DNA from: Hydractinia symbiolongicarpus
Lineage: Eukaryota > Cnidaria > Hydrozoa > Anthoathecata > Hydractiniidae
Assembly (NCBI RefSeq): GCF_029227915.1
Contig: NC_079886.1
Coordinates: 5,518,001-5,582,000 of the forward strand
Reading direction: 5' to 3'
Length of the DNA: 64,000 nucleotides
The translations under genes were made by a program, and so were the position numbers. Of the stretch, positions 49,904-61,521 are shown piece by piece. Positions within the stretch are counted from its first letter, which is position 1. Every line of letters starts with the position of its first letter. Below the pieces are notes generated by a model. The model was not told where the DNA came from. It made no database searches and worked only from the letters and a program-made list of their open reading frames with translations.

Positions 49904-52900
49904 TTAACTTATAAATGCTTTAATGTCTTCTTCCCATGCTGCTAAGAAAAACATCAACATGAAACCAGTTAGTAGCCCACAGTTTTGCAGGAAAAAACAT
50001 AAACATGGACGAGCCTTTAACAACGAGTTGTGAAGCATCTCTGGCAACTAAAAAGAATTGCAATTAACCTAAAAAGATTTCCATAACATGTTCAAAGTAT
50101 CAGTATGCTATTTCCCTTGGGATTACATATTCTCGTCCTTGAGAAAATATATTATGGTCATTCATAGCATGTCTAAGGCAGTTGTCTCGTGGAAGATGCG
50201 CATAACAAATCAAAACAAAATCAAAATATAATTCTTTAGCCGTGAAAGGTTGTTTTGAATCCGAACGTCGCAGTTTGCAGCTAACATTTTGGTACAAAGA
50301 CAGCCAGATGTACGGCATAGATACTTATTAAAATAAATGTAACCAATATACTAACCATATCCACAAGGGCGATGTAGATAAACAAACCACTAGTAACAGC
50401 AAACAACCATGGAACAGCATGCCACTGTGTTCCCAACGAAACGCCAAGTATAGCACCAATAAAAGAAGTCAATGAAGAGATAAAATTCATGAACAACGCT
50501 TGTTTTATGGTCATTCCAGAGCTGATTAAGATAGCAAAATCCCCTAGAATTACATAAAAGTATTGCTGTTACATTTATGCTCGTGCTGGACTGCAGTGTT
50601 TACAAATAGTAGGCATAAACACAATTATCCAATAAACCTACCCTTTTTTTTATTAAAGGGGCTATGAACCGGTTAAAATGCCCACATTCCGTATATCCCG
50701 TGCACATATTAAAAATCCGGCAAACGCGTTTTGCGCAATGAACAGACCAGCGCACTTTGCTCGCTGGTTCAATATTTTTTTTCGAAAAGTATATTACAAA
50801 GAAATATTTCAGCAAGACTCATTCTGGATGAAAACATGACCAAGGCTGGAGAAGATAAAAATTCTAGATATATCTATGTGTTCGAGTCTATAAATTACAT
50901 ACATGCCGAAAAAATAGCCATTTTTTTTTCGCCGCCATCAGCTCGACTTTCGTGTAAGTCACTAAAGTCCAAAACCAACAGCCGTTCCGTAGCGCCTCAA
51001 CAAAATTATGCGTTGACACCATTTTTTTTTAAAGAACCTCAAATTTCCATTATTTTTTGCTGACAATTTTTGGACTTTAGACCGGAATTCTGGCCACCTC
51101 CTATCTCAGGACGTGTAAATCTGAGTACTATCGGATGGGAAATTAAATTTATGGGCCTTCAACTTGATATCTCAGAGGTGAATGATCACAGGTTATTGCT
51201 AATAGACGGCATGTCGGGATTTTGACCTTGCAAGACGCCAATTGGCGTACTTCGGAGTATAAGTGTTAAGTTCAAACAAACACCAACATCCTTTTAATTC
51301 TATTGAAAGTTATCATTTCGCTGAAAATGACAAATCTATTCATCCTTTCAAAAACTTACCAAGTTCATGTGGTAATTCATGACAGAAAATTGCAATAGAT
51401 GTGCTTATACCACCATGTAAACCTGACGGCCATGTTTCAGTAAAGGCTACACCAATTGCAATTCCATCCATAAAATTATGGATTGCATCTCCAATTAAAA
51501 CCATCCATACAACTGATTTAAATGTTTTAACGGACATAGCACTTTTGTCTTTGTCATTTAAGAATTGCTTTTCGCTGTCATCCTCACTTGAAACGCTGTA
51601 TTTGCTGCTTTTGTCATCGACAACCTTCTAAAATTTAAAGATTACATCAGGTTTCTGTTAACAAAGTTTTTACTGCAACAATCATCTGTTAAGTATTAAC
51701 TATCAATCATTTTCGACTTACATGGACAATTTCTTTACATTCATGAATTCCTGATGGCCTTTGGATAATGCCGTTATTTGACCCGCCCTACAAATTGAAG
51801 AACGTTAATAGTATTACTGGTAGTACTTAGAAAGATGAAAAAACATAAAACAAGAAACCAGAAGTTCGCTTTATGTTACCTTTCTTTTTCTAAAAGTTCG
51901 CTTTTTCTTACGTTTGTCCCGAATTATTTTTTGCATTTTTTCCTAAATGTTCGTTTTTTGAAGTGCGGGCAACCATATTTCTGGAAGTTCATAGGAAATA
52001 CTATTGATATGAGTATTTCTGTCTCATATCAATAGTTTTAGAAAAAGAAAAGATTTAATCAATCAACCAGCTTCCATCTGGGTCCGTGAAAAAGTTAGTT
52101 ACTTTAATCCTCTAATTATCTCTTTAAATAATAAATAGCCAAAGATGATTACGACCATTGCCCGTCGATGACAGCTGTAAACATAGCCTAGAATATTCTT
52201 GCTTGTTCATGACATGATAATATCTATATTATTCAATGACGATGACTGAACAGATAAGTGGTAATATTTTTAAAAGAAACTAGAAATCAATACGTACTAT
52301 ATATGTGTTTAAATGTTCCTCATTCAACTGCAATGTTCCTTTCACATTCTCTGCGTTAATATTATCTGTTGGGGCTAAATGCTTGTGTGATTCATCCTAT
52401 AAAGAGAGTACGGTAAAGTAGTTACAGTCCAATCGCTAGTTATATCGAGGCATCAGCTATTAAAATAATTGAGAAGACAGCTTTGTAAGGTTATAAACCA
52501 ACTGGCAGATCAAGTTTTTTAGGGCTTAGTTTGAAGTTAAGTGATGGTTGACCATCGATAAACACATAAACACCCCAAATTAGGGAAAATAACTGCTACA
52601 ATCACAAAAGAGTTGTTTCATGCACCACCCTTCCATCCTATTTAAACGGGAGGGGTACGTGAAACACGTGCTTCTATCTACAAGGTTATTGATTTAATCC
52701 ACGGTTGAGTCATACAAGATACTTTAAAAACAATCAATCCTTATTGCTTAGCTCTTAGTGGTTGGTGCTTGCATGATGTCTATGGCTCAAATGGAAGCTT
52801 TACATACCTGAGCATTCGTTTACCACAAGCCTTATTGATAAGTGTAGCACGAGAAATTTAAGTTTATCCGAGGCAAGTAATAATGAGAGGAACATTTCTT

Positions 52901-55900
52901 ACTAAGACATCAATATTATCCAGACTGTGTGAGTGTCCATGTTTCCCACTAAACGCATGCATCAGAATTTCAAATATGAAGAAGATGTAGATACCAAATA
53001 AAACCAAAACACATTTCCACAAAAAGCTATTCGGTTTTAAGAATTCGTTTTCTCCGCTACTGTGATCGTGACCGCCTTCACCATGTTTGTGAAGGTCTAG
53101 CGACTAAAAAAGAGTAATGTTGTCAAATGACAAGTGCTCCCTTTTAATAAATAAAAAGAAGGAAGAAAAGAAAATGGGAGTGCTAAAACACCAAAAGTTT
53201 CCGAGGCTCTAAAAATCATGAAATACGAAAACATGATTGAAAGCAAAACTGAGGTTAATTGGCGCACTTCTCAACAAATAAGCCACTGTGGAGTCCTGCA
53301 AAAGAGAAAAACCTTGAGCCTTAGCCAAAGTTTTGTGTTGTTTTTAAAAAAGGTTGTATTAAAATTCTTTATAGGAAGTACAGTATTAAACATGTCAAAA
53401 TTAAAAGAGGAAGTAATTACGACGAATAACTTTCAGTATTATCGAATTTCTTCATCTGTATAATCGACACTGTTTTGATGATGCTTTTCTCCTGAGTAAA
53501 TCCATTAACTGCAACTTGCAGGATGAAGTATAAGATAAAAATCAACATGAGATTTAAAAAAATTACAATACTTACATGCGGAAGCAAATGCAATATTGCA
53601 TCGCCGATCAAAGTGGATACTGCCAAACATATAAGAACCATAAGAACGTATGAAAAGTAGGGCTTCTTGCTAAATGGTGCAGCAAACACACCAGATAATG
53701 ATCCAAGACTAATGATAAATGTTGAAAACATGGCACCAACCCATGCTGAAATTAAGAGTTTAAAGTTATTTCACATTTAATTGCTGTGGACAAGATTTGT
53801 TTTGATGAGAGGGATGATATATAACAATTGACACAAGTATTTAAAAAATAGCAGATACTCACGTTTCCAATCACTTCCGCTGTCTTTGTCTTCTTTTGAT
53901 AATTCCTCCTTTGTCTCTTTACAGCTTTCTGTTTCCAACTGCTGGATGAGAGCTGGACACATTTCTTGAAACTTCACATCATTAATAAAACTTCCTTCAC
54001 GTACAGAAAACACGGAAAGCATAGTTTTAGCAGAATAACACTACAGTGAAAAAGAGAAACTAGTTATGAGGAATTTTTCTACATCACGAAAAATGAAAAA
54101 AATGAATTCAGTTATTTATTTTCCTTTCTTGCAGGGTAAACAAAACACCTGTAAATTAATTTGTTTTGTTTAGAAGTATGGATTATCTTTTGTATTAGTT
54201 AGAAATATGTTAGCTTATATTGCATCCTAGTCAAAGACTATCTGTTGGGTTTAATAAATGCAAAGAAGATCCGGCGTAGGTGCATATCCTTTTCTTTTGA
54301 AAAGGAAAGCATTCTTTTGTCTTACCTTTTGCTCGCTTAAGCTTCTTATTTGTCTAAAGGACTTGATTGATTTTCTCTTTCGATGATTATGACCTGCATG
54401 CTCATCTTCAGCAGAAACCTCTTTTCCAAGTTTTAATTTTTTGACCAAATGTTCAAAATTTTCAGACGACATGTGACTCTTATTACCATAATGGGAAAAT
54501 ACTTGCTCAATAAAAAAACTTTTTTTCACCGTTTTTGCCGTGTCATCTTTGTGAGTATCATGTTCGTGTTTATCGTGTTCGTGTTTATCGTGTTTGTGTT
54601 TATCGTGTTCGTGTTTATCGTGATCGTGTTTATCGTGCTCGTGTTCGTTTTCGTGATCGGTTCTATCGAATTCATCGAGGTCAAATTCGAACTCATCGTG
54701 ATCGTGTCCATCGTGTTCATTGTATTTGTGAAGATCTTGTTCCAAGCGAATACACTTTTTATCAAGTAGTTGAAGTATGATATACGACCTGACATACTCA
54801 AAGTCGTTGGCTGATATTTTATCTGCTGATACGTTTGCTCCACGGATGACGTCATCAACTGAGAAACACTATAATCAACAAATTTGAATATGGCAGTCAA
54901 TTCTTTTCTATTCAGGACAGCAATGCAGCAGATTGAGCCATTATGATACTCATTTGTTGTTCAATTTTTACCTACTTTAAGGGCAGGAACTTTTGTATTT
55001 TTTGGTAATTTTTGCGAAAGCTTATGAATTTGAAGAATATAAATCAGCAAAACGGGAAAGATTTTCACGCAAAGTCATGTTTTTTTTTTAAGACGCTAAA
55101 GTTTTGTCGCCACAAGAAAAAATCAAAAAACGGGAAAATCTTAAAGTTTCTTCCTTATTCATCCACTAGAACAATGTTTAGTGTTTTATATTCTTTGGTG
55201 ATACGAAAATTTATCGGATATCCCGATTTCTTGAAACAGTAATGGATTACAATCAGAGAATAGAAAAGAAAAAAAATTACCAATCGCGAAATAAATTCCC
55301 TTGCAAATGAAGTGATTTTTAATTATTGCAAAAGTTTTATGATAAAACAGGTATTTCATTGGCAGAAATTCATTCTAAAATCCATTCATGGTTTGTTGTT
55401 GTGATTCGTTAGCGCCCGATAAACAACGAAATGATCTTATGTAAAAGTTGAATAAGCAGGACGAAGGACACGGGAATATTTTACTGCATTTTTTAGATTG
55501 CTCTAAAGTTTATATCAAGGGTCTTTTTATCAGCAGTTTTTTCGTTTTCATTGTACCACACTTTACTAGACTGAAAGTGTTTCCTGTACTGTAAAACCTG
55601 TCCGAAAATTAATGCACTAAGTTTTTTAAAAAAATACCTAATAAATTCTCGTATGCATAAACTTTAAGTTAAATGATGTGAGAAGTCATAAAGTTTTTAG
55701 CAACCTCTTCCCAATAGTCATTCTCGTCCCCAGACCTTTTTTAGATAAACCTACTTTTGAGGTTCTCAAAAGTTTATTCGTGAGATTTTTTCCTTTATAC
55801 ACTTAAATCTTTTGCGTGACAATTTTTGTCAAACATAACTTTGTCCAATAAGTGTGAGACCAGAATTGTTTCTTGTATTCCTGATGGATCATTTACTGTT

Positions 55901-57602
55901 TCGAATAATTAATTTCAAAGCACAGTACCCTTAGAAGCAGTGTATGTTTATAGCTTGTATAATTTCGTAATATTTATTAAAAAAAATAAGAATACTTTAT
56001 TATTTATAACCGATTGAGTTTAGTGAAATAAAAATTTAATAATATATGAGCGTCTATATTCGAGTTTGATAAAATATGTAAGAATTGTTACAAAATAGAA
56101 TTTGTGATTTATTAAAATTGTATATTTAACATGCTACTTTAAAAATTTTAACGACTTAAATCTTGCTAAACTGGTTATGCAACTGAATTAGTGAATTCTG
56201 TTTGCTCGCTTTCTTTTTCTGTGATCAGTAACATTTACTAGTTAAGGCCATGCTTTCTCTTGAATACATAACAAAAAAAACAAAGCCACAACAGCGTGGT
56301 GTTTTAACATGCGTGAAGAAATGAATTTCAAAAGTTTGTTATTAATTAACTTGCTAAGGTTTTTTTTTTATTGATCGAAATGTTCTTCTTGTAGCTCTCA
56401 CCTGCGCACTGACTAATTATACATTTTATAAACCCGAGTGCATTTTATTTCATGTAGAAGTTATAAACTAATTGATTCGTAAGGCTTGCAAACCAGGGCA
56501 CCAAAAAAAAGATACTACTTAGCTACATCTAGCTATAAAAATGAAAAATTTCATCAATTCAATTTTATTACATGACACGCTAAGTAATAACGAAATAATG
56601 ATAGTCAATATTTTCTTGAAATAATTGTTTAGAAGTAGGATGGAGATATATCAAAAGGTTGAACATTTTAGCACGTTAAAAAAAGAACAACAGTAACTAA
56701 TTGAAGAAGATAATTTTATCTATTTTGTGCACAAACACAGCGAATTCTTTGTGAATTTGAAATTTATTAAGCTCTGTTTTTTTATTTTTTTATTTGTCTT
56801 GATCTTCCGTAATTCTTGTATCAACAGAAAAAAGGGAAGATAAAAACATACAAAAAACTGATGTTAAACTTGAAAATAAAAAAAATAAAATAAATAAAAA
56901 AGTAAATAAATGAATTATTATAAACATATACCTTATTTTTATGATCCAACGTTCTTCCAATCGTTTCGTTTATATCATTTAATATTTTGTTTAAACTTTT
57001 TTCATTTAAAACCCCGCCATATTGTTTTTTCAACAAGCCGTATTCATCCGTGTTTATAATTGACAGCTGGCTTTCGAGAAATGTTTTGCACACGACACCC
57101 AAACTTTCTCGTCTGCTATGTTTCGTCAGAATATATATTATACCGTTTAAAAGTGGCTTGAATTCTTCCACGGTAAAAGTTTTTGTTGTGTTAATACCCT
57201 TGCCTTCCAAAAATGATATTGCCGTTGTACACTAAATATTAAAAAAAGTTGTTTTTACATAAAAAAAACGTTTTTTGCAGCTGTTAAGAATTTTCCTTCA
57301 TAAAAAACAAAAACAAAAAAGAAAGTTCAAAACATAAGACTACTCACTAAATTGCAAGTTTGAGACTTTTCATTTTTCAAACAATTTTTAAAACCCAATT
57401 CATTGAACAATCTGCCAACGTTCTTTATAGTTAAAATATCACGATTCTCATTAACTCCATCTGATAAATGTTCAACTATTTTCCTTATTAAACGATTTCT
57501 ACAACGACTCTCAATATTTTGACCATGTAGAGGTGAGGGCTCATTGGTGTAAACTTGAACAACGAAAAAGAATAAAATAAAAACACAACGTCCTTCAACC
57601 AT
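49904..57602 (-). CDS. SLC39A: LIV-1 type zinc transporter (SLC39A4/A12-like), paralogue 2
   Basis: Tandem duplicate of the ZIP gene at 34360-42113, same strand. Eleven exons: 57602-57348, 57231-56932, 54868-54326, 54040-53863, 53745-53576, 53103-52903, 52396-52298, 51787-51722, 51627-51360, 50543-50356, 50047-49904. The sum is 2412 nt, 803 aa. ATG at 57602 is chosen because it opens a signal peptide ([20 protein letters not shown]); an in-frame ATG 19 codons upstream is possible. The ectodomain holds a His/Asp array at about 237-291 ([20 protein letters not shown]), PAL motif CPALIQQ (about 394), then the transmembrane half with HNFMDG (654) and [10 protein letters not shown] (687), ending [13 protein letters not shown]. 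It has one exon (51787-51722, 22 codons) that paralogue 1 lacks, in the cytosolic loop before the metal-site helices. The His-rich parts probably bind or sense zinc. Confidence 0.93.
51033..51260 (+). repeat. dispersed repeat copy 2, uninterrupted
   Basis: Related to 46540-46870 (TTTAGACCGGAATTCTGGCC; CTTGATATCTCAGAGGTG; GACGCCAATTGGCGTACTTC). It keeps the empty site corresponding to the MITE insertion in copy 1. It lies in the intron of ZIP paralogue 2. Confidence 0.65.
51351..51519 (-). other. near-identical tract shared with paralogue 1
   Basis: Counterpart of 35578-35746; the only differences change Phe-Leu codons TTC TTG to Phe-Met TTT ATG in HNFxDG. Confidence 0.85.
52198..52275 (+). 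repeat. dispersed 75-bp repeat, copy 2
   Basis: Matches 3655-3730 in the same orientation; it lies in an intron of ZIP paralogue 2. Confidence 0.7.
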
Positions 57603-57699
57603 CTTGAATTCGTGTTTTGAAATTAACACAAACTTTAATTGGCAGAAAAAAATGAACAACCAAAGAAATAGATTTTCTTTTAATGATCGTAACTTTTCT

Positions 57700-58365
57700 C
57701 TGCTTTAAAGTTTGCCAAGCTTTTGACTTATGATTTCACTGCTAAAATTTTATTCAATCATGTATAAAACATAACAAACCAGTGCATATAATATTTCTTT
57801 CATTGAAACGAACTGCTGAGAAAGTTGAAGCAAAAATTTGAAAATAATATACTATGTTTAAAATATTTATGTTTAAAACGTTTCTGAATACGCTACAGAG
57901 TTCATTGTTTTTTTTAAACCCAGGTGGTTATGATGTTAATGAATGAATTCTTTTTTTTTAAGGATTTAATATAGATCTTTTAAGTTTAACGACATTTACA
58001 CTCCATAAAAGTAGTTACTGATTATAGTGATGTAATCACAGTGCGTATCTATTAACTATGATGTTACTATTCATATAATTTTCTCTTAACAATAATTTAA
58101 TAAGAACGGTAAGTGGTCTAAAATTTCACTAATTTCCTCCATTTTTCCCACAAAAGAACACGTAAACACAGGTTTATAGCTGACGTATACGTGTGCTATG
58201 AAATTAATAAAATCTAACCATAAGAACAACATAAGAACAATTTTAGGCTATACATGTAAACAAAACAACACCGCTTAAGTCTAAAGGTTAAATCCCCTGC
58301 TTCTGATAAAAAAGTATAGGACAAAAAATTATTAACATACGCCAAGCATGGAAAACTCTTGAAGG
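57700..58365. other. upstream region of ZIP paralogue 2, no gene recognised
   Basis: Should hold the promoter of the minus-strand ZIP gene. I see no coding signal or recognisable regulatory element. Confidence 0.5.
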
Positions 58366-58368
58366 GGC

Positions 58369-58375
58369 TATAAAA
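58369..58375 (+). promoter_or_regulatory. possible TATA box
   Basis: TATAAAA in a GC-rich local setting (GGGGCTATAAAACG), 53 bp before an ATG. This spacing would fit transcription starting near 58400 with a short leader. Confidence 0.3.
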
Positions 58376-58421
58376 CGAACTGTTGATTTTTTCTTTGTTG
58401 ATTTACACGATAGCCGACGCT

Positions 58422-58538
58422 ATGGCGGAAGGAAAGAATATGAGTATAATAGACAAAAACAACATCTTAAATCATCTTGGATTTCACATTGGATGCCTAA
58501 ATATAAATGAAAATGAGAGAAAAGTACCTCACAAATAA
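58422..58538 (+). CDS. candidate 38-aa small ORF
   Basis: Starts MAEGKNMSIIDKNNILNHLG and ends NENERKVPHK; soluble and mildly basic, no known family. A TATAAAA precedes it, and the TAA stop overlaps an AATAAA hexamer (CAAATAAATG), so promoter, ORF and poly(A) signal would fit in about 170 bp. It may be a microprotein, a first exon or coincidence. Confidence 0.25.
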   Translation: MAEGKNMSIIDKNNILNHLGFHIGCLNINENERKVPHK

Positions 58539-58549
58539 ATGATATGCAT

Positions 58550-59115
58550 AATTTATGCAATATGAGAACTTACCTTGCTTTTAAATCAAGTTTTCTGGAA
58601 AAGGGGACTATGATTTTTTTTCAATAGCTAGCGATCTTCTTCTTCTACACTGAAACAATAATAAAGATTATTGCATATAAAGCCAGTTAAGGCAACAAAG
58701 ATGACTTAAAATCGTAATAGAGATATTAAATACTCCTTTAAGGCTATTTAGTATAACATTTTCAAGAAATGCAGTCCCTCAGGCTGTCTGTAAAATAAAA
58801 ATTTCGATTTTACTTTTTATATTTTCAGAGTGTACCTTATTGAGAAATGCTGAAAGATAATGTGTTTTTTTTTTAGAAAGTTCGTAGTGAATCATAAAAT
58901 AGTGATTATTAATTAACAAGTTGTCTATATGTTAAAACAGTGGGTTTTTTTCTTGTATCTGACCTTTTGAGTGGTCTGGTTATAACACAATGTTAACGCG
59001 CGAATGTTCGATGATGGAGAGCAATATAAATGACGGAGATCTTTCTTGAGACCGTTTTGTAGCCCTGTTAACGCAATTGGCTTCTTTATTATGTTGTTTC
59101 GTGTTTTTTTTTTAG
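58550..59115. other. intergenic, no gene recognised
   Basis: AT-rich sequence without ORFs of note or clear repeats. Confidence 0.5.
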
Positions 59116-59119
59116 AAAA

Positions 59120-59249
59120 ATGGAGGATGCGAGAAGAAAGAATGTAGCAGCTTATTTACTTCTATTGATTTTGTGATCTTGCGACAGCGAAGACGGCGTA
59201 ATGAAAATAATGTGGTGAGGGAATTATTTAAAGAGAAAAACAGGCGAAG
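59120..59249 (+). pseudogene. possible N-terminal fragment of a Harbinger-like nuclease
   Basis: Frame 1 gives MEDARRKNVAAYLLLLIL then a stop; another frame continues ILRQRRRRNENNVVRELFKE to KNRRR and reaches a donor (AAG then GTAGGT). The hydrophobic/Leu run followed by poly-Arg and VREL is reminiscent of the N-terminus of PIF/Harbinger nuclease-like proteins. The frame break and the lack of a catalytic domain downstream make it a remnant at best. Confidence 0.25.
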
Positions 59250-59259
59250 GTAGGTGATT

Positions 59260-60380
59260 TTCACAATCTGATGCGCGCTTGTGGACGATAAATATCACGT
59301 CAGCTTTCTGGGTGTGTTCATACAGTTGGTAGCTTTAAAGCGAAAAAGTACAATAAGATTTTGAATTTTTTTTCTTCTTAGGTATTAATTATTTGATTAT
59401 GTTCTGTCGTTGGTTGCACCAATTACAGTGTACCGAAAAATTTGTTCGAATTAGCGAATGTTCGATAATAGGGAAAGATAAATATTTGGATATAATTCTT
59501 CAAAATTCTTTACTCCAGACTAGGATGCATAGAATTCTTAAAAAATCATTTGTCCTTGTTCGTTTCTTCGTGTGGGCAAAGTGCTTATCGGAAATGCGAC
59601 TAACGTGATTCGCATTTCATTGAACCATCTCCCCCTTATTTGAAAAAAAGGAAAACCGTTTCATCAACTCTATCATTTGCAAAAGTTTACGTCGGTCAGG
59701 GCACAGTACATTATTTAAGAGGGGATATAAAAAGTTGCTAAACGAGTTGCGCTGCATTCATAAGACATATATAGTTAATAATGTACTCGTGCTAATTATG
59801 CAACTGATCCTTCCCTACAATACAGTTTGCAAGACAAAATCTTAACACTGGCCTTGTTTTAAGAAATGTTGCGCAATAATTCGCGAAAATGTGTATTATG
59901 TTCCGAATAAGCTGGGTTTAACACCGCCATAATGACCACTACGACTAACACAATTATTACTACGACCACCGCGGTAATGCTGCATAGTTTCAAGCAAAAC
60001 TGAGCGAAACAAACTTAACAATTATTAACGGATTGGTTAAAAAACCGATTGATTGGTGGTAGGAAAACTTACTTTGTTACCCTGCCACCATCCAGCATGT
60101 AGTTTTAAGGTTGGATTAGAAGTGTCAACTTACTTATCTTATAATACCCATACCCCAATGCGGTATAAAAAGAACAGGCGAACCCGTAGATTTTTCCGCG
60201 GGCCACCGACTAGTTTAAAACAAAATCTCAACATTACATGATGTTTAAAATCAATGCATTACTGTTATTTTTAATATAACGGTTGCGTTTTCTTAATTTA
60301 AAAGTTAAAGAAAAATGAAGATTTAGTAAGGTATTTATGATTAATCGCATACTGTAGTAAAAAAAAACTAATTAACACAT
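59260..60380. other. intergenic, no gene recognised
   Basis: Short ORFs at 59393-59608 and 60053-60241 have no recognisable content. Confidence 0.5.
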
Positions 60381-60387
60381 CCTGCAC

Positions 60388-60569
60388 CATACATACATAC
60401 ATACATACATACATACATACATACATACATACATACATACATACATACATACATACATACATACATACATACATACATACATACATACATACATACATAC
60501 ATACATACATACATACATACATACATACATACATACATACATACATACATACATACATACATACATACA
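60388..60569. repeat. (ATAC)n microsatellite, about 45 units
   Basis: An essentially perfect tetranucleotide array 17 bp beyond the GPCR stop codon, hence probably in that gene's 3' UTR. The minus-strand MYVCMYVC ORFs are translation artefacts. Confidence 0.97.
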
Positions 60570-60585
60570 CATTACATACACATAT

Positions 60586-61521
60586 TCATCTGGGAACGTT
60601 ATATATGGACGTAGCCAAGCTTTTCTTTCTGCGAAAGCAACATAGTTTATTATGAAAAGCATTTTTTACATCCCTTCTAAACAGAACGAAAAAAATAGGA
60701 TCAATCATAGAATTAGAAAGTCCAAGTGCTTCCACCCATTGCGTTAGGCTTTTGCAGTCATCTGGAATATACGTGCCTTTTAAGCTTAAAATGTTGTGTA
60801 TTAAATAGGGAAGCCACAGTAGCATAAATGATGCAACCAAAGCAAAGCAGATATTTGCTGATTTCGAACTCACAACAGAAGTTTTCCGTTTAATGTTTTT
60901 ACCGTATAACTCAGTGTTGATTATTATTTTTTCATGCTTTCGAGCGATAAAGAATATGACGATGTTTGAGCCCATTAACACCAGAATTGATACGCTTATT
61001 AAAATGGTAGATGTAACCGTGAGATGTTTAAGCGTTACGTTAACATTAATGGCAACACAAAAGAATAAAATTGATAAGCTCCAAGACAGCAGAAGAATAG
61101 CAACAATCTGCTTTGTACGCAATGTTCGGTATTTGAATGGATATCTAATAGCGATATATCTATCTATAGTGGTAATGATTAGACTCAAGAAGGTTTGCAG
61201 TAAAATTGCGTTGCTGAATGAAGTTTCAAATTCCTGATGATAATGATTGGAGGAGATAACATATGCAGCCAGTAATATATGCGAAACTTGCAAATTCATA
61301 AAACACTTGATGCTTGGCTTTTTTCTTAACTTCCAGCATCTCCAATTCATCGTTATCAAAACTAAATTTACCAGTAGTATAACCCCACACAATGCATTCG
61401 TTGCAATGATGAAATGCTGCGTTTGGTGATCAGCGTTTTCACAAGAGCATAAGCCCACTTGGTGAAAAATAGTGTCGTATGTTTTATTATGCATTGAATT
61501 CTGTTCCTCACAGCTTCTCAT
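60586..61521 (-). CDS. orphan class A (rhodopsin-like) GPCR, intronless
   Basis: A 311-aa seven-transmembrane receptor in one exon, plasma-membrane location expected, ligand unknown. The short N-terminus has an NKT glycosylation site (12-14). TM1 is about 38-58 (NALCGVILLVNLVLI), TM2 75-93, TM3 104-123 ending in DRY (120-122; DRYIAIRYPFKY), TM4 137-157, TM5 170-193, TM6 222-241 with LWLPY in place of CWxPY, TM7 262-281 with SNSMIDPIFFVLF (DPxxF instead of NPxxY). Cys294-Cys295 after helix 8 could be palmitoylated. It lacks the usual Asp in TM2 (His81) and the Cys at the top of TM3. It resembles the many lineage-specific orphan receptors of cnidarians; the peptide or amine class cannot be told. 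The start is the first Met after an AT-rich leader. Confidence 0.88.
   Translation of the reverse strand: MRSCEEQNSMHNKTYDTIFHQVGLCSCENADHQTQHFIIATNALCGVILLVNLVLITMNWRCWKLRKKPSIKCFMNLQVSHILLAAYVISSNHYHQEFETSFSNAILLQTFLSLIITTIDRYIAIRYPFKYRTLRTKQIVAILLLSWSLSILFFCVAINVNVTLKHLTVTSTILISVSILVLMGSNIVIFFIARKHEKIIINTELYGKNIKRKTSVVSSKSANICFALVASFMLLWLPYLIHNILSLKGTYIPDDCKSLTQWVEALGLSNSMIDPIFFVLFRRDVKNAFHNKLCCFRRKKSLATSIYNVPR

Noticed and set aside
54449-54780. Plus-strand ORFs rich in FIVFVFIV and RVYRV
   Set aside because: Antisense shadows of the His-Asp-Lys array in ZIP paralogue 2.
60298-60662. Three long minus-strand ORFs of MYVC repeats
   Set aside because: They are translations of the ATAC microsatellite.
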